Source: Halococcaceae archaeon
Lineage (GTDB): Archaea > Halobacteriota > Halobacteria > Halobacteriales > Halalkalicoccaceae
DNA: 10,409 nt
Assembly: GCA_007128515.1 (NCBI GenBank)
Contig: SKXI01000210.1
Location: forward strand, 1 to 10,409
Reading direction: 5' to 3'
The notes beneath the pieces are model-generated. The model had not been told where the DNA came from. It saw only the letters and a program-made list of their open reading frames with translations, and did no database searches. Shown one piece after another: positions 1-5,831 of this stretch; the first letter of the stretch is position 1; every line of letters begins with the position of its first letter. Both the position numbers and the translations under genes were made by a program.

Positions 1-41
1 CCGTACGTCTCGAAGCGGCTCTGAGCGGGTTTTGGTGCAGG

Positions 42-67
42 TTTTCGCGAGCGGAGCGAAGCGAAAA
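42..67. repeat. Short hairpin-forming inverted repeat
   Basis: TTTTCGC at 42-48 is matched by its reverse complement GCGAAAA at 61-67, enclosing a GAGCGGAGCGAA loop. Purine-rich GAGCG/GCGA stretches of this kind are common between haloarchaeal genes. It could be the 3' end of a transcript entering from the left, but no gene is seen there and no function can be assigned. Confidence 0.35.
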
Positions 68-120
68 GGTGCGACTGGGCCGTACTACCGGGACGACCCC
101 GTCGGGTGCGGATCCGTGTG

Positions 121-150
121 CACATATATCACGAACGATACAGCTATATC
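121..150 (+). promoter_or_regulatory. Possible promoter region upstream of the DUF4013 gene
   Basis: Two AT-rich TATA-like stretches, CATATATC (122-129) and GCTATATCC (143-151), stand out in an otherwise mixed 265-base leader region that has no convincing gene. They lie 115-145 bases before the ATG at 266. Any transcript from here would have a long leader, which fits the Shine-Dalgarno-like sequence in front of that ATG. Which box is used, if either, cannot be told. Confidence 0.3.
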
Positions 151-251
151 CTCCTGTGTCGTATACCACTCCACTGAGACTCGTTCGTTCGAGAGCCATC
201 AGTGCGGAGCTACCAATGCAACAGAACCTACCTGTAGAACGGTGTGTGTCG

Positions 252-259
252 GGCGGTGA
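252..259 (+). promoter_or_regulatory. Shine-Dalgarno-like site for the DUF4013 gene
   Basis: GGCGGTGA differs by one base from GGAGGTGA, the sequence complementary to the archaeal 16S rRNA 3' end. It is followed by six bases and then ATG at 266. Several genes in this window look leaderless and lack such a site, so its presence here supports both the start codon and a leadered transcript. Confidence 0.5.
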
Positions 260-265
260 CTGGCG

Positions 266-964
266 ATGCTGATGGAGGCCCTCGAGTATCCCCGACGGAG
301 CGAGAAGGTCGTCGAGACGGTCCTCATCGGTGGGGTCCTCACCCTCTTCAGCTTCCTGCTCGTTCCGCTCGTCTTCCTCGCGGGCTATCTCCTGCGGGTG
401 CTCGACCGAACGGCGCGGGGCGACGAGGAACCGCCGGTCTTCGACGACTGGGGTGACCTCGGGATGGACGGGCTGAAGGCGCTCGTCGTCGCGCTCGCCT
501 ACGGGCTGGTGCCGGCGGTCGTCGTCGGAACCCTGGTCCTGATCAGCGGCCTCGGCTTCATGGGCGGCGAGTCGCTCGCTGCGATCGGGTTCCTCGGATT
601 GCTGATGAGTTTCCTCGTCGGGGTCGTCCTGACGCTGGCGGTAGCGTACCTGACCCCGGCGGCGCTGGCGAACGTCGCCGAGCACCGGACGATCGGCGCG
701 GGCTTCGACCTCGCCGAACTCAAACCCGTCTGGACGAGCGCGACCTACGCCACCGGCTGGCTCTGGGCGCTCGCCGTGATCTTCGTCGGCGTCGTCGCCG
801 CCGCGGTGGTCGGGATGGTCCCGATCCTCGGTCAGATCGCGGGCGCGTTCATCGGCTTCTACGCCGGCGTCGCGGCCTACTCGATCATCGGTCGGACCTG
901 GGGCGAACTCCACCCGATCGAGACCAGGGAACGGCCGGTCGAGCGCGGCCAGGCCGAGATCTGA
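266..964 (+). CDS. DUF4013 family membrane protein
   Basis: A 232-residue integral membrane protein of the DUF4013 family, common in haloarchaea and some methanogens; its function is unknown. The N-terminus (LEYPRRSEKVVETVLIGG, residues 6-23) and the segment PPVFDDWGDLGMDGLKA (56-72) are typical of the family. Hydrophobic segments lie at about 18-46, 70-95, 104-134, 164-185 and 188-209, with a GAGFDL motif near 144-149. The ATG at 266 is favoured over the one at 272 because a Shine-Dalgarno-like GGCGGTGA sits six bases ahead of it. The stop codon TGA uses the first base of a 16-bp inverted-repeat arm, so the last residues may have been changed by insertion of that element. It converges on a broken acetyltransferase gene. 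The family call rests on recognition of sequence style, not on a search. Confidence 0.85.
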   Translation: MLMEALEYPRRSEKVVETVLIGGVLTLFSFLLVPLVFLAGYLLRVLDRTARGDEEPPVFDDWGDLGMDGLKALVVALAYGLVPAVVVGTLVLISGLGFMGGESLAAIGFLGLLMSFLVGVVLTLAVAYLTPAALANVAEHRTIGAGFDLAELKPVWTSATYATGWLWALAVIFVGVVAAAVVGMVPILGQIAGAFIGFYAGVAAYSIIGRTWGELHPIETRERPVERGQAEI

Positions 965-1066
965 TAGGGATCATCGTAGCCACCCGGAGATCCCGGTGGC
1001 CGATACACCGATCCCGTCTCTCGGTCCTGGATTTCGAAATCTATGAACTTCTACGATGATCCCTAT
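964..1066. mobile_element. 103-bp inverted-repeat element, possible MITE
   Basis: ATAGGGATCATCGTAG (964-979) and its exact reverse complement CTACGATGATCCCTAT (1051-1066) bound a 103-bp segment. The interior has a smaller imperfect hairpin (CCACC at 980-984 with GGTGG at 995-999) and the palindrome ATTTCGAAAT (1031-1040), and no coding potential. The 8 bases outside each arm, GAGATCTG (956-963) and GAGTTCTC (1067-1074), agree at 6 of 8 positions, as a decayed 8-bp target duplication would. The left arm completes the TGA of the DUF4013 gene and the right arm provides the TAG of the minus-strand acetyltransferase frame. Alternatives are a bidirectional transcription terminator between convergent genes or a regulatory RNA fold. 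The repeat is certain; its mobile nature is inference. Confidence 0.5.
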
Positions 1067-1582
1067 GAGTTCTCCTGTTTTCCCGTCCCGAGATACGTCC
1101 CTCGCGAGGCCGGCGCGACGGGTCGAACCCCCCATTTCTCGTAGAAACCCTCGACGTCCGCGATCAGCGTGACGTACGCTTTCTCCTGCGCGTCCGCTCC
1201 GACGAACGCCACCAGTCGATCCACGATCGCGGTGCCGATGCCCTCCCCTGCTACGGATCGCTGTAAATCACTACCGGCGCAACCGCAGGAAGGTCGCCCT
1301 CGCGCCGGTAAATCGTTGCAGCAGACCGTATGATACCGCGTGTCGACCGCCGTGTCCACGATCAGGTAGACGTTCCCGCCGTCGCCGACGACGCGGCCCA
1401 TGCCGAGGGCCTCCCCCATCGAATCGAGCGGTCACTGCGAAGAGCGAGCCGGGGAAGTCGCGCTCGACGGCCTCCGGTCCCCTCACGGCCATGCCCGCCA
1501 CCTCCCGGAGCCGGAGGAACCCGTCGGTGGTCGGCGGTTCGTCGCGGAGGTCGTACGCCGTCCCGGTCCGGTCGTCTCTCGT
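1063..1582 (-). pseudogene. Decayed GNAT family N-acetyltransferase
   Basis: The minus strand encodes a recognisable small GNAT acetyltransferase split over two frames. One frame reads YDLRDEPPTTDGFLRLREVAG and on to DFPGSLFAVTARFD (about 1570-1418). The other resumes at GEALGMGRVVGDGGNVYLIVD and ends with GIGTAIVDRLVAFVG and ADVEGFYEKWGVRPVAP. Removing one G from the run of five at 1413-1417 would rejoin the frames as FDGEALGMG. No ATG precedes the conserved N-terminus before an in-frame TAA (1585-1583); the codon after that TAA is ACG, possibly a mutated start. In the acetyl-CoA binding region, roughly 26 extra residues separate AVDTRYH from GEGIGTAI, where intact relatives run straight on. 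The stop codon lies in the 103-bp inverted-repeat element. With three defects the gene is very probably dead. Acetyltransferase identity is fairly sure; the substrate is unknown. Confidence 0.75.
1260..1322. repeat. Hairpin-forming insert within the acetyltransferase pseudogene
   Basis: TACCGGCGC (1272-1280) and GCGCCGGTA (1302-1310) form a perfect 9-bp inverted repeat. It extends outward imperfectly to GCTG (1260-1263) and CAGC (1319-1322), giving about 15 of 21 paired positions per arm. The segment falls where the GNAT frame carries residues that relatives lack, and at 63 bases it is a multiple of three and keeps the frame open. It may be a very small insertion element or palindromic repeat. 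No clear target duplication is seen. Confidence 0.4.
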
Positions 1583-1623
1583 TTACGGACTCGCCGGTAG
1601 AGATCTCGATCCGCGTCGCCTCC

Positions 1624-2403
1624 TCAGCCGACTACGAGCAGCGTCGCGAGGTCGATGTCCCTCGTGAGCGTGTAGTAGAGCAGCCCGAACTGGATCGCGT
1701 TGAACAGGCCGTGGATCACCGACGGGACGACGAGGTTCCCGGTCCTTTCGTAGACGCCGCCGAGGATCAGGCTCAGTGCGACGTAGATGCCGAGCGTGGA
1801 GACGAGCTGTGCGGGGTCGGTCGCCACGAGCGCGCCGACGTGTGCGACCGAGAAGATGACGCTCGCGACGGCGATGCCCACCCAGATCCCGAACCGATCG
1901 ACGAGGATGCGCTGGATCACGCCACGAAAGAGGAGCTCCTCGCCCGGGCCGATCAGGAGGATCGACAGCGGGATCATCACGAGCAGGATCTCGGGGTTCT
2001 CCCCGCCGAGACCGACGATGCTGTGTTCGGCGGACTCGATCCCGAACGTTATCAGGGTGAGGTTGAGCGCGATCAGCGCGACGAACAGGCCGACCAGCCC
2101 GAGCACCGTCCAGATGACGTCGGAGAGCGTGGGCACGCGCAGCCAGAGCAGGTCGAAGCCGTGACGGCTGAAGTAGATGTAGCCGAGCGCGACGGAGCCG
2201 AAGCCGAAGCCCTGGAGCATCACGACGCTCACGACGATCTCGTAGATCGGCTGTTCGAGCAGGGGGACGCCCGTCGCGAGCAGGGCGGCCGCGGCGACGA
2301 ACGTGAAGACGATCCCGACGAGAAAGCCAGCGACCGCCACACCGACGCTCTCGCCGAGGACCCGGATCGCCGAGGCCTCTCCGATCCCGGATGCGGTTTC
2401 CAT
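1624..2403 (-). CDS. CPBP family intramembrane metalloprotease (CAAX protease / bacteriocin-processing)
   Basis: A 259-residue polytopic membrane protein with the three CPBP (Abi, Rce1-like) signatures: GPGEELLFRG with the Glu pair at 155-156 and Arg160, FSVAH with Phe184 and His188, and HGLFN with His231 and Asn235. In Rce1-type enzymes these Glu and His residues form the catalytic site in the membrane. Hydrophobic segments lie at about 18-45, 55-78, 97-120, 138-152, 173-190, 203-216 and 225-245. The natural substrate is not predictable; haloarchaea carry many paralogues, and proposed roles include processing of membrane or prenylated proteins and peptide immunity. ATG at 2403 is the first start and opens with a short polar stretch. 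It is divergent from the DUF5785 gene across 82 bases. All catalytic residues are present, so it is probably active. Confidence 0.88.
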   Translation of the reverse strand: METASGIGEASAIRVLGESVGVAVAGFLVGIVFTFVAAAALLATGVPLLEQPIYEIVVSVVMLQGFGFGSVALGYIYFSRHGFDLLWLRVPTLSDVIWTVLGLVGLFVALIALNLTLITFGIESAEHSIVGLGGENPEILLVMIPLSILLIGPGEELLFRGVIQRILVDRFGIWVGIAVASVIFSVAHVGALVATDPAQLVSTLGIYVALSLILGGVYERTGNLVVPSVIHGLFNAIQFGLLYYTLTRDIDLATLLVVG

Positions 2404-2450
2404 TAGCCTCGATTAGTGCCGACGGCTCTTTGGCGTGTCGGGTTCGGACG

Positions 2451-2461
2451 AAAACCCTTTT
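2451..2461 (+). promoter_or_regulatory. Promoter (BRE/TATA) of the DUF5785 gene
   Basis: AAAACCCTTTT lies 25-35 bases before the ATG at 2486, in the position of an archaeal BRE/TATA element for a transcript starting at or next to the start codon. The box is symmetrical (AAAA/TTTT), so it could also contribute to the divergent protease gene, although it is about 50 bases from that start. It supports choosing ATG 2486. Confidence 0.5.
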
Positions 2462-2485
2462 GCGCCGACCCGCTCCACTCGGTAC

Positions 2486-2806
2486 ATGGACTGGCCGCAC
2501 GACCCGGACGGCGAGGAGGGAAGCGAGGGGATGCGCAAGTACGACATGGCCGTCTTCGCGAAGAAGGTCGACGAGGAGGAGGACTTCCCGCTCTCCTTTT
2601 CGGAGTTCGAGTCCCGCGTCGGCGACCACCCGATCCGGATCAACTCCGAGAAAGTCGTCGCGGCGAGCGAGATCCTCGCACACGTCGACGTCGAGGAGGT
2701 AGAGGACCTCCTCGCGTTCCACCGCGCGATCGGCCGGGCGATGCGCGAGGGCGGCTTCTGGGAGTACCACCCGGTCGGGGCGAACCCAGAGGTCAAACGC
2801 GCGTAG
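2486..2806 (+). CDS. DUF5785 family protein (small haloarchaeal protein)
   Basis: A 106-residue soluble acidic protein that I recognise as the haloarchaeal DUF5785 family; function unknown. The N-terminus MDWPHDPDGEEGSEGMRKYDMAVFAKKVDEEEDFPLS (1-37), the DHPIRIN segment (47-53) and the C-terminal RAMREGGFWEYHP (85-97) are the conserved blocks. It has no membrane segment, no cysteines and no obvious catalytic motif. ATG 2486 begins exactly at the conserved MDWPHDPDGEEG and has a TATA-like box about 28 bases upstream, so it is probably translated from a leaderless message. An upstream in-frame ATG at 2435 would put the promoter element inside the gene and is rejected. It converges with udk, with eight bases between the stop codons. 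Conservation across haloarchaea suggests a housekeeping role, which is inference. Confidence 0.88.
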   Translation: MDWPHDPDGEEGSEGMRKYDMAVFAKKVDEEEDFPLSFSEFESRVGDHPIRINSEKVVAASEILAHVDVEEVEDLLAFHRAIGRAMREGGFWEYHPVGANPEVKRA

Positions 2807-2814
2807 TCGGACGG

Positions 2815-3504
2815 TCAGTCGACGTCGTACTCGAGTGCGACTTCCGGATCGTTCTCCCTCGCCATCGTCCGCTCCCAGCGCCGGCTCCCCTCTTCGAACT
2901 CCGCGTCGACCATCCCCTGTAAGAGCGAGATGGCGACGCTGTTGGCGCCCTCCGGGAGGATGAGGTCGGCTCTGCGTTTGGTGGGCTCGACGAACTGCTC
3001 GTGCATCGGCTTCACCGTCGAGAGGTACTGCTCGATAACCCCCTCGAGGTCTCGGCCCCGCTCACCGACGTCGCGACGGATCCGCCGGAGGATCCGAACG
3101 TCCGCGTCGGTCTCGACGTAGACCCGGAGGTCCTGCATCTCGGTGAGCCGTTCGTCGTAGAGCGCGAACAGCCCCTCGACGACGATCACGTCCGTGGGCT
3201 CGACGGTGACCCGCTCGTCGGTTCGGGCGTGGGCCCCGAAGTCGTACTGTGGCATCTCGATCGGCCGGCCGGAGAGCAACGCTCCGAGGTGGTCTGCGAC
3301 CAGGTCCCACTCGAACGCCGAGGGGTGGTCGTAGTTCACGGTTCGGCGCTCCTCGAACGAGAGCGTCGGGTCCTCCTCGTAGTAGTTGTCGAGGGGCACG
3401 TGGGTGACGCTCTCCGCGAGCCCCGCCGCGATCTTCCGGCTGACGGTCGACTTCCCGGCGCCGGTCCCCCCGGCGATGCCGATGACGAGCGATGGGACGG
3501 TCAT
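2815..3504 (-). CDS. udk: Uridine kinase
   Basis: A 229-residue cytoplasmic enzyme that transfers phosphate from ATP or GTP to uridine or cytidine, giving UMP or CMP in pyrimidine salvage. The P-loop GGTGAGKST is at 12-20, followed by the uridine-kinase motifs PLDNYY (37-42), NYDHPSAF (57-64), PQYDF (85-89), the Walker-B-like strand VIVVEGLFAL (106-115), the arginine-rich lid RRIRRDVGERGR (140-151) and VKPMHEQFVEPTKRRAD (164-180). Length and order fit bacterial and archaeal Udk. The start is set at ATG 3504, giving MTVPSLVIGIAGG. The longer frame from 3534 adds ten residues (MNPSARGERT) that do not look conserved and would occupy the promoter region shared with the divergent gch3. Phosphoribulokinase is a related P-loop family, but the NYDHP and lid motifs favour uridine kinase. 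Confidence 0.93.
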   Translation of the reverse strand: MTVPSLVIGIAGGTGAGKSTVSRKIAAGLAESVTHVPLDNYYEEDPTLSFEERRTVNYDHPSAFEWDLVADHLGALLSGRPIEMPQYDFGAHARTDERVTVEPTDVIVVEGLFALYDERLTEMQDLRVYVETDADVRILRRIRRDVGERGRDLEGVIEQYLSTVKPMHEQFVEPTKRRADLILPEGANSVAISLLQGMVDAEFEEGSRRWERTMARENDPEVALEYDVD

Positions 3505-3561
3505 CGTTCGCTCTCCCCGCGCCGACGGGTTCAACCTCTCGGTTCGGACGAGCGGTTCACT

Positions 3562-3570
3562 CGATTTATG
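3562..3570 (+). promoter_or_regulatory. gch3: TATA element for gch3
   Basis: CGATTTATG lies 28-36 bases before the GTG at 3598, the usual TATA spacing for a leaderless haloarchaeal transcript. Its ATG (3568) is in frame with the gene and could be mistaken for the start. Reading it as the promoter explains why the conserved protein sequence begins only after 3598. Confidence 0.5.
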
Positions 3571-3597
3571 TCACCGCCCTCCGTAGCCTCACCAACT

Positions 3598-4389
3598 GTG
3601 ACGAACACGCAGGTCACGCTCATCCAGATCGACAACTACGGGCCGTGGACCGTGACGCCCGAACCCCGCCGGGAGGTCGACCTCCAGACGCTGCAGTCGA
3701 GACTCTACGCGGACCTCTGTCAACAGATCGGCAACCGTGAGGGCTACGTCTTCTTCACCCGCTTCGACAACATGATCGCCGTCACGAACGGTATCGATCT
3801 CGAGGGGCACGCCCGCATCCAGGAGTCGATCGGGAACCGGTATCCGGTGACGCTCTCGCTGACCACAGCCACCGGGACGACGCCTGCCGACGCGCTCCGG
3901 GACGCGACCAGCCAGCTACAGGCAGCCGGTAGCGCGCAGGAGGCAGCCCGTCGAGAGATCCTCAGGGGTCGGACGATCGACCCGGAGTTCGCCACCGACG
4001 AGGACGTCCAGATCGCCCACTTCGACGTCGTCGACGCGACCGGCGAGTACACCGACCAGGTCGACGCCTTCTCCGCGTTCATCGACATCGAGCGGGGCTA
4101 CGCCGAACTCACGAGACACCTCCACGCGGAGTACGATTCGCTCTCGTTTTTCGTCGGCGGGGACAACTTCATCGCGGTCTGCTCCGGCCTGGAGGAGGCG
4201 GCGTTCGACGAGACGATCACCCACGTCGAGGAGGCAGTCGACGTCTCGCTCAGGGTCGGCGTCGCGAGAGCGAAGAACGCACACGGCGCGGGGATGTCGG
4301 CGAAACACGCCCTCGAAACCTGCCGTGGGAGGGGGACGCCGATCGAGTTCGCCGCTCCATCCCATATCCTACACGACAGCCGGGAATAA
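3598..4389 (+). CDS. gch3: GTP cyclohydrolase III (archaeal type)
   Basis: A 263-residue enzyme that hydrolyses GTP to 2-amino-5-formylamino-6-ribosylamino-4(3H)-pyrimidinone 5'-phosphate plus two inorganic phosphates. This is the first archaeal step toward riboflavin and the deazaflavin chromophore of coenzyme F420. The N-terminal TQVTLIQIDNYGPWTVTPEPRRE (4-26) is the family hallmark. Two repeated half-domains related to nucleotidyl cyclases follow: FFTRFDNMIAV (52-62) and SFFVGGDNFIAV (183-194). The second carries the GGDN metal/nucleotide motif at 187-190 with RVGVARAKNAHGAGMSAKHALE downstream. The length is close to the roughly 268 residues of the Methanocaldococcus enzyme. GTG 3598 is chosen because conservation begins there and a TATA box stands about 30 bases upstream; an ATG at 3568 would add ten residues. 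It is divergent from udk. Confidence 0.93.
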   Translation: MTNTQVTLIQIDNYGPWTVTPEPRREVDLQTLQSRLYADLCQQIGNREGYVFFTRFDNMIAVTNGIDLEGHARIQESIGNRYPVTLSLTTATGTTPADALRDATSQLQAAGSAQEAARREILRGRTIDPEFATDEDVQIAHFDVVDATGEYTDQVDAFSAFIDIERGYAELTRHLHAEYDSLSFFVGGDNFIAVCSGLEEAAFDETITHVEEAVDVSLRVGVARAKNAHGAGMSAKHALETCRGRGTPIEFAAPSHILHDSRE

Positions 4390-4406
4390 ACCTGCCGGAG
4401 GTACAT

Positions 4407-4412
4407 TTTATA
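4407..4412 (+). promoter_or_regulatory. TATA box of the CBS/zinc-ribbon gene
   Basis: TTTATA is 24-29 bases before the ATG at 4436, directly after the gch3 stop codon. This is a near-consensus haloarchaeal TATA for a leaderless message. It indicates that the CBS and acetyltransferase genes have their own promoter and are not simply read through from gch3. Confidence 0.7.
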
Positions 4413-4435
4413 CCGGTGATGTGCAATGGAGTACC

Positions 4436-4999
4436 ATGGTCGACGAAGTAACGGTCCGGGACGTCATGACCCGGGAGTTCGTCGGGGTCAGCGAGTCCGA
4501 CTCCGTCGGCGAGGTCATCGACGTGTTGCTGACCGACGGGGTCTCTGGCGTCGTCGTCCTCAGGGGGAGAGAGCCGGTCGGCATGGTGACCGAACGTGAC
4601 CTCCTCGCGGCGCTCTCGGCGGACTCCGGGGCCGACGTCCCGATCACCGACGCGATGACCGTCGCCTGCCCGACCGTCTCGACCGACGATCGGCTCGCCG
4701 ACGCGGCGGCGACCCTCTCCTCCGAGGAGACGAGCCACGTACTCGTGATGAACGGCGAGGAGCCCGCCGGGACCCTCTCGACGGAGGACGTGATCGCGGC
4801 CTCGGTCTCCGCGCTCTCCGGGATCGATCGGTCGTTCGACCGCGAGCGGAGCTACGACCGAAACGAGCCCGAGCGACGCGAGGCGGCCGAGGACGGCGGC
4901 TTCTCCACACAGAGCGTCTGTGAGGCCTGCGGCTCGCTCATGCCGGGGCTTCGGACGGTCAACGGCGAGAGCGTCTGTGCCGACTGTCGGGGCGCGTAG
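4436..4999 (+). CDS. CBS-pair protein with C-terminal zinc ribbon
   Basis: A 187-residue soluble protein with two CBS domains followed by a small metal-binding tail. CBS1 runs from about 7 to 60 (VRDVMTREFVGVSESDSVGEVIDVLLTDGVSGVVV, then GMVTERDLL at 49-57). CBS2 runs from about 68 to 125 (PITDAMTVACPTVSTDDRLADAAATL, then STEDVI). CBS pairs usually bind adenine nucleotides and act as energy or ligand sensors. A charged linker (130-155) leads to four cysteines, C162xxC165 and C181xxC184, a zinc-ribbon arrangement. ATG 4436 follows a TATA box by about 25 bases; longer in-frame starts run back into gch3 and are rejected. The downstream acetyltransferase starts six bases after the stop, so the two are probably co-transcribed. 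The regulated target is unknown. Confidence 0.85.
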   Translation: MVDEVTVRDVMTREFVGVSESDSVGEVIDVLLTDGVSGVVVLRGREPVGMVTERDLLAALSADSGADVPITDAMTVACPTVSTDDRLADAAATLSSEETSHVLVMNGEEPAGTLSTEDVIAASVSALSGIDRSFDRERSYDRNEPERREAAEDGGFSTQSVCEACGSLMPGLRTVNGESVCADCRGA

Positions 5000-5005
5000 G
5001 CCCGG

Positions 5006-5497
5006 ATGGGCCACGACGAGCTCTCGATCCGCCCGGCGACGGTCGCCGACACGGACGCGCTCGCGGACCTCTGGGTCGATCTCGCCGAGGGACAGCGAGC
5101 GCACGGCTCGCACCTCCTCCCGCGGGAAAACCGCGAGCGGATCCGTGAGTCGATCGGTCGTCACGCCGTTTCGGGGGGTGTGGTCGTCGCCTCGCGCTCG
5201 GATCGAGTCGTCGGCTTCGTCATGTTCTCGATGGAACAGCGCCTCTACGCGACGACCCTCGACAGGGGGGTCGTCCACAACCTCTTCGTCCTCCCCGAAC
5301 ACCGTGGACGGGAGATCGGCTCCCGACTGCTCGCCGCAGCCGAGAGCGGTCTCGTGGCCGAGGGTGCGGAGGCCATCTCGCTGGAGACGCTCTCGGCGAA
5401 CGAGGCGGCGAGGCGCTTTTACCGCGCACACGGCTACGAACCACACAGAGTCGAGTTCGAGAAACGAGTCGAAACCGATAACCCCTCCGACCGTTAG
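5006..5497 (+). CDS. GNAT family N-acetyltransferase
   Basis: A 163-residue cytoplasmic acetyltransferase of the GNAT superfamily, expected to transfer an acetyl group from acetyl-CoA to an amine; the substrate cannot be inferred. The fold begins at SIRPATVADTDALADLW (7-23). The central strand and acetyl-CoA loop are VHNLFVLPEHRGREIGSRLL (89-108), with the pyrophosphate-binding Arg-Gly-x-x-Gly-like element RGREIG, and the C-terminal motif is SLETLSANEAARRFYRAHGYEP (124-145). Length and motif order are complete. It starts six bases after the CBS gene, which points to one transcript, and ends 13 bases before tRNA-Thr. A regulatory link between CBS sensing and acetylation is possible but not shown. 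It is not a copy of the broken GNAT gene at 1063-1582, whose sequence differs throughout. Confidence 0.88.
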   Translation: MGHDELSIRPATVADTDALADLWVDLAEGQRAHGSHLLPRENRERIRESIGRHAVSGGVVVASRSDRVVGFVMFSMEQRLYATTLDRGVVHNLFVLPEHRGREIGSRLLAAAESGLVAEGAEAISLETLSANEAARRFYRAHGYEPHRVEFEKRVETDNPSDR

Positions 5498-5510
5498 CTC
5501 TCGAACGCGC

Positions 5511-5584
5511 GCCAGTGGAGCTTGGGTGGTACAAGCACTCGACTTGTAATCGAGAGTTCGTGGGTTCGAATCCCACCACTGGCT
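5511..5584 (+). tRNA. tRNA-Thr (anticodon UGU)
   Basis: A complete 74-base cloverleaf can be folded by eye. The acceptor stem is GCCAGTG (5511-5517) with CACTGGC (5577-5583), and the discriminator base is T (5584). The anticodon stem is CTCGA (5538-5542) with TCGAG (5550-5554) around the loop CTTGTAA, giving anticodon TGT (5545-5547), which reads ACA. The T arm is GTGGG-TTCGAAT-CCCAC. The 3' CCA is not encoded and no intron is present. A U discriminator is what I expect for haloarchaeal tRNA-Thr. The gene marks the boundary between the conserved left half and the accessory genes to the right, and tRNA 3' ends are common integration sites. No second copy of its 3' end is visible within the window. 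Confidence 0.95.
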
Positions 5585-5831
5585 TGGTACGAACGGTTCA
5601 AAGCCGAGGTATGTGAAGGGGCGAGACGTTTACCATTTCGAATGAGCACTTTCAAAGTTCTCGCCTACTCTGATGATTCAAGGCTCCTGCCTGCTCTGAT
5701 GAAACAAGTGTCAGATGATCGATAGTCACACACGTCGACGTACGAGATATAGAGGATGAGATCAGCACCACGGTTTCGTTTGTAACCCAACGAGGGTAGT
5801 GAATCAATCAGTCGGTAGACGGGCGAACCGA
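5585..5831. other. Intergenic region after tRNA-Thr with a small unassigned frame
   Basis: About 250 bases of lower-GC DNA between the tRNA and the 3' end of the metal regulator. The only frame of note is 5642-5725 (+), 27 codons, starting MSTFKVLAYSDD. It might be the stump of a larger protein but cannot be assigned. At 5773-5785 TTTCGTTTGTAAC resembles the motif found upstream of the ATPase and the HMA gene. AGTCGG (5810-5815) and CCGACT (5828-5833) form a hairpin that touches the regulator stop codon and could help end that transcript, although no T-run follows. No RNA gene or integrase is seen. Confidence 0.4.

Noticed and set aside
1330..2406. 358-codon plus-strand open frame opposite the GNAT pseudogene and protease gene
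   Set aside because: Its translation is low-complexity, full of Arg, Asp, Glu and His, as expected of the reverse complement of a GC-rich haloarchaeal gene. The minus-strand protease has real motifs.
1583..2770. 395-codon minus-strand frame overlapping the protease in another frame
   Set aside because: Arg-rich with no motifs. It spans the divergent promoter region and the DUF5785 gene, so it is a composition artefact.
3001..3597. Long N-terminal extension of gch3 back into udk
   Set aside because: The extension is antisense to uridine kinase and lacks family similarity. A TATA box lies at 3562-3570 just before the conserved start.
4250..5446. 398-codon minus-strand frame opposite the CBS and GNAT genes
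   Set aside because: Arg/Asp/Gly-rich shadow translation with no recognisable domain. Both plus-strand genes have clear motifs and a promoter.
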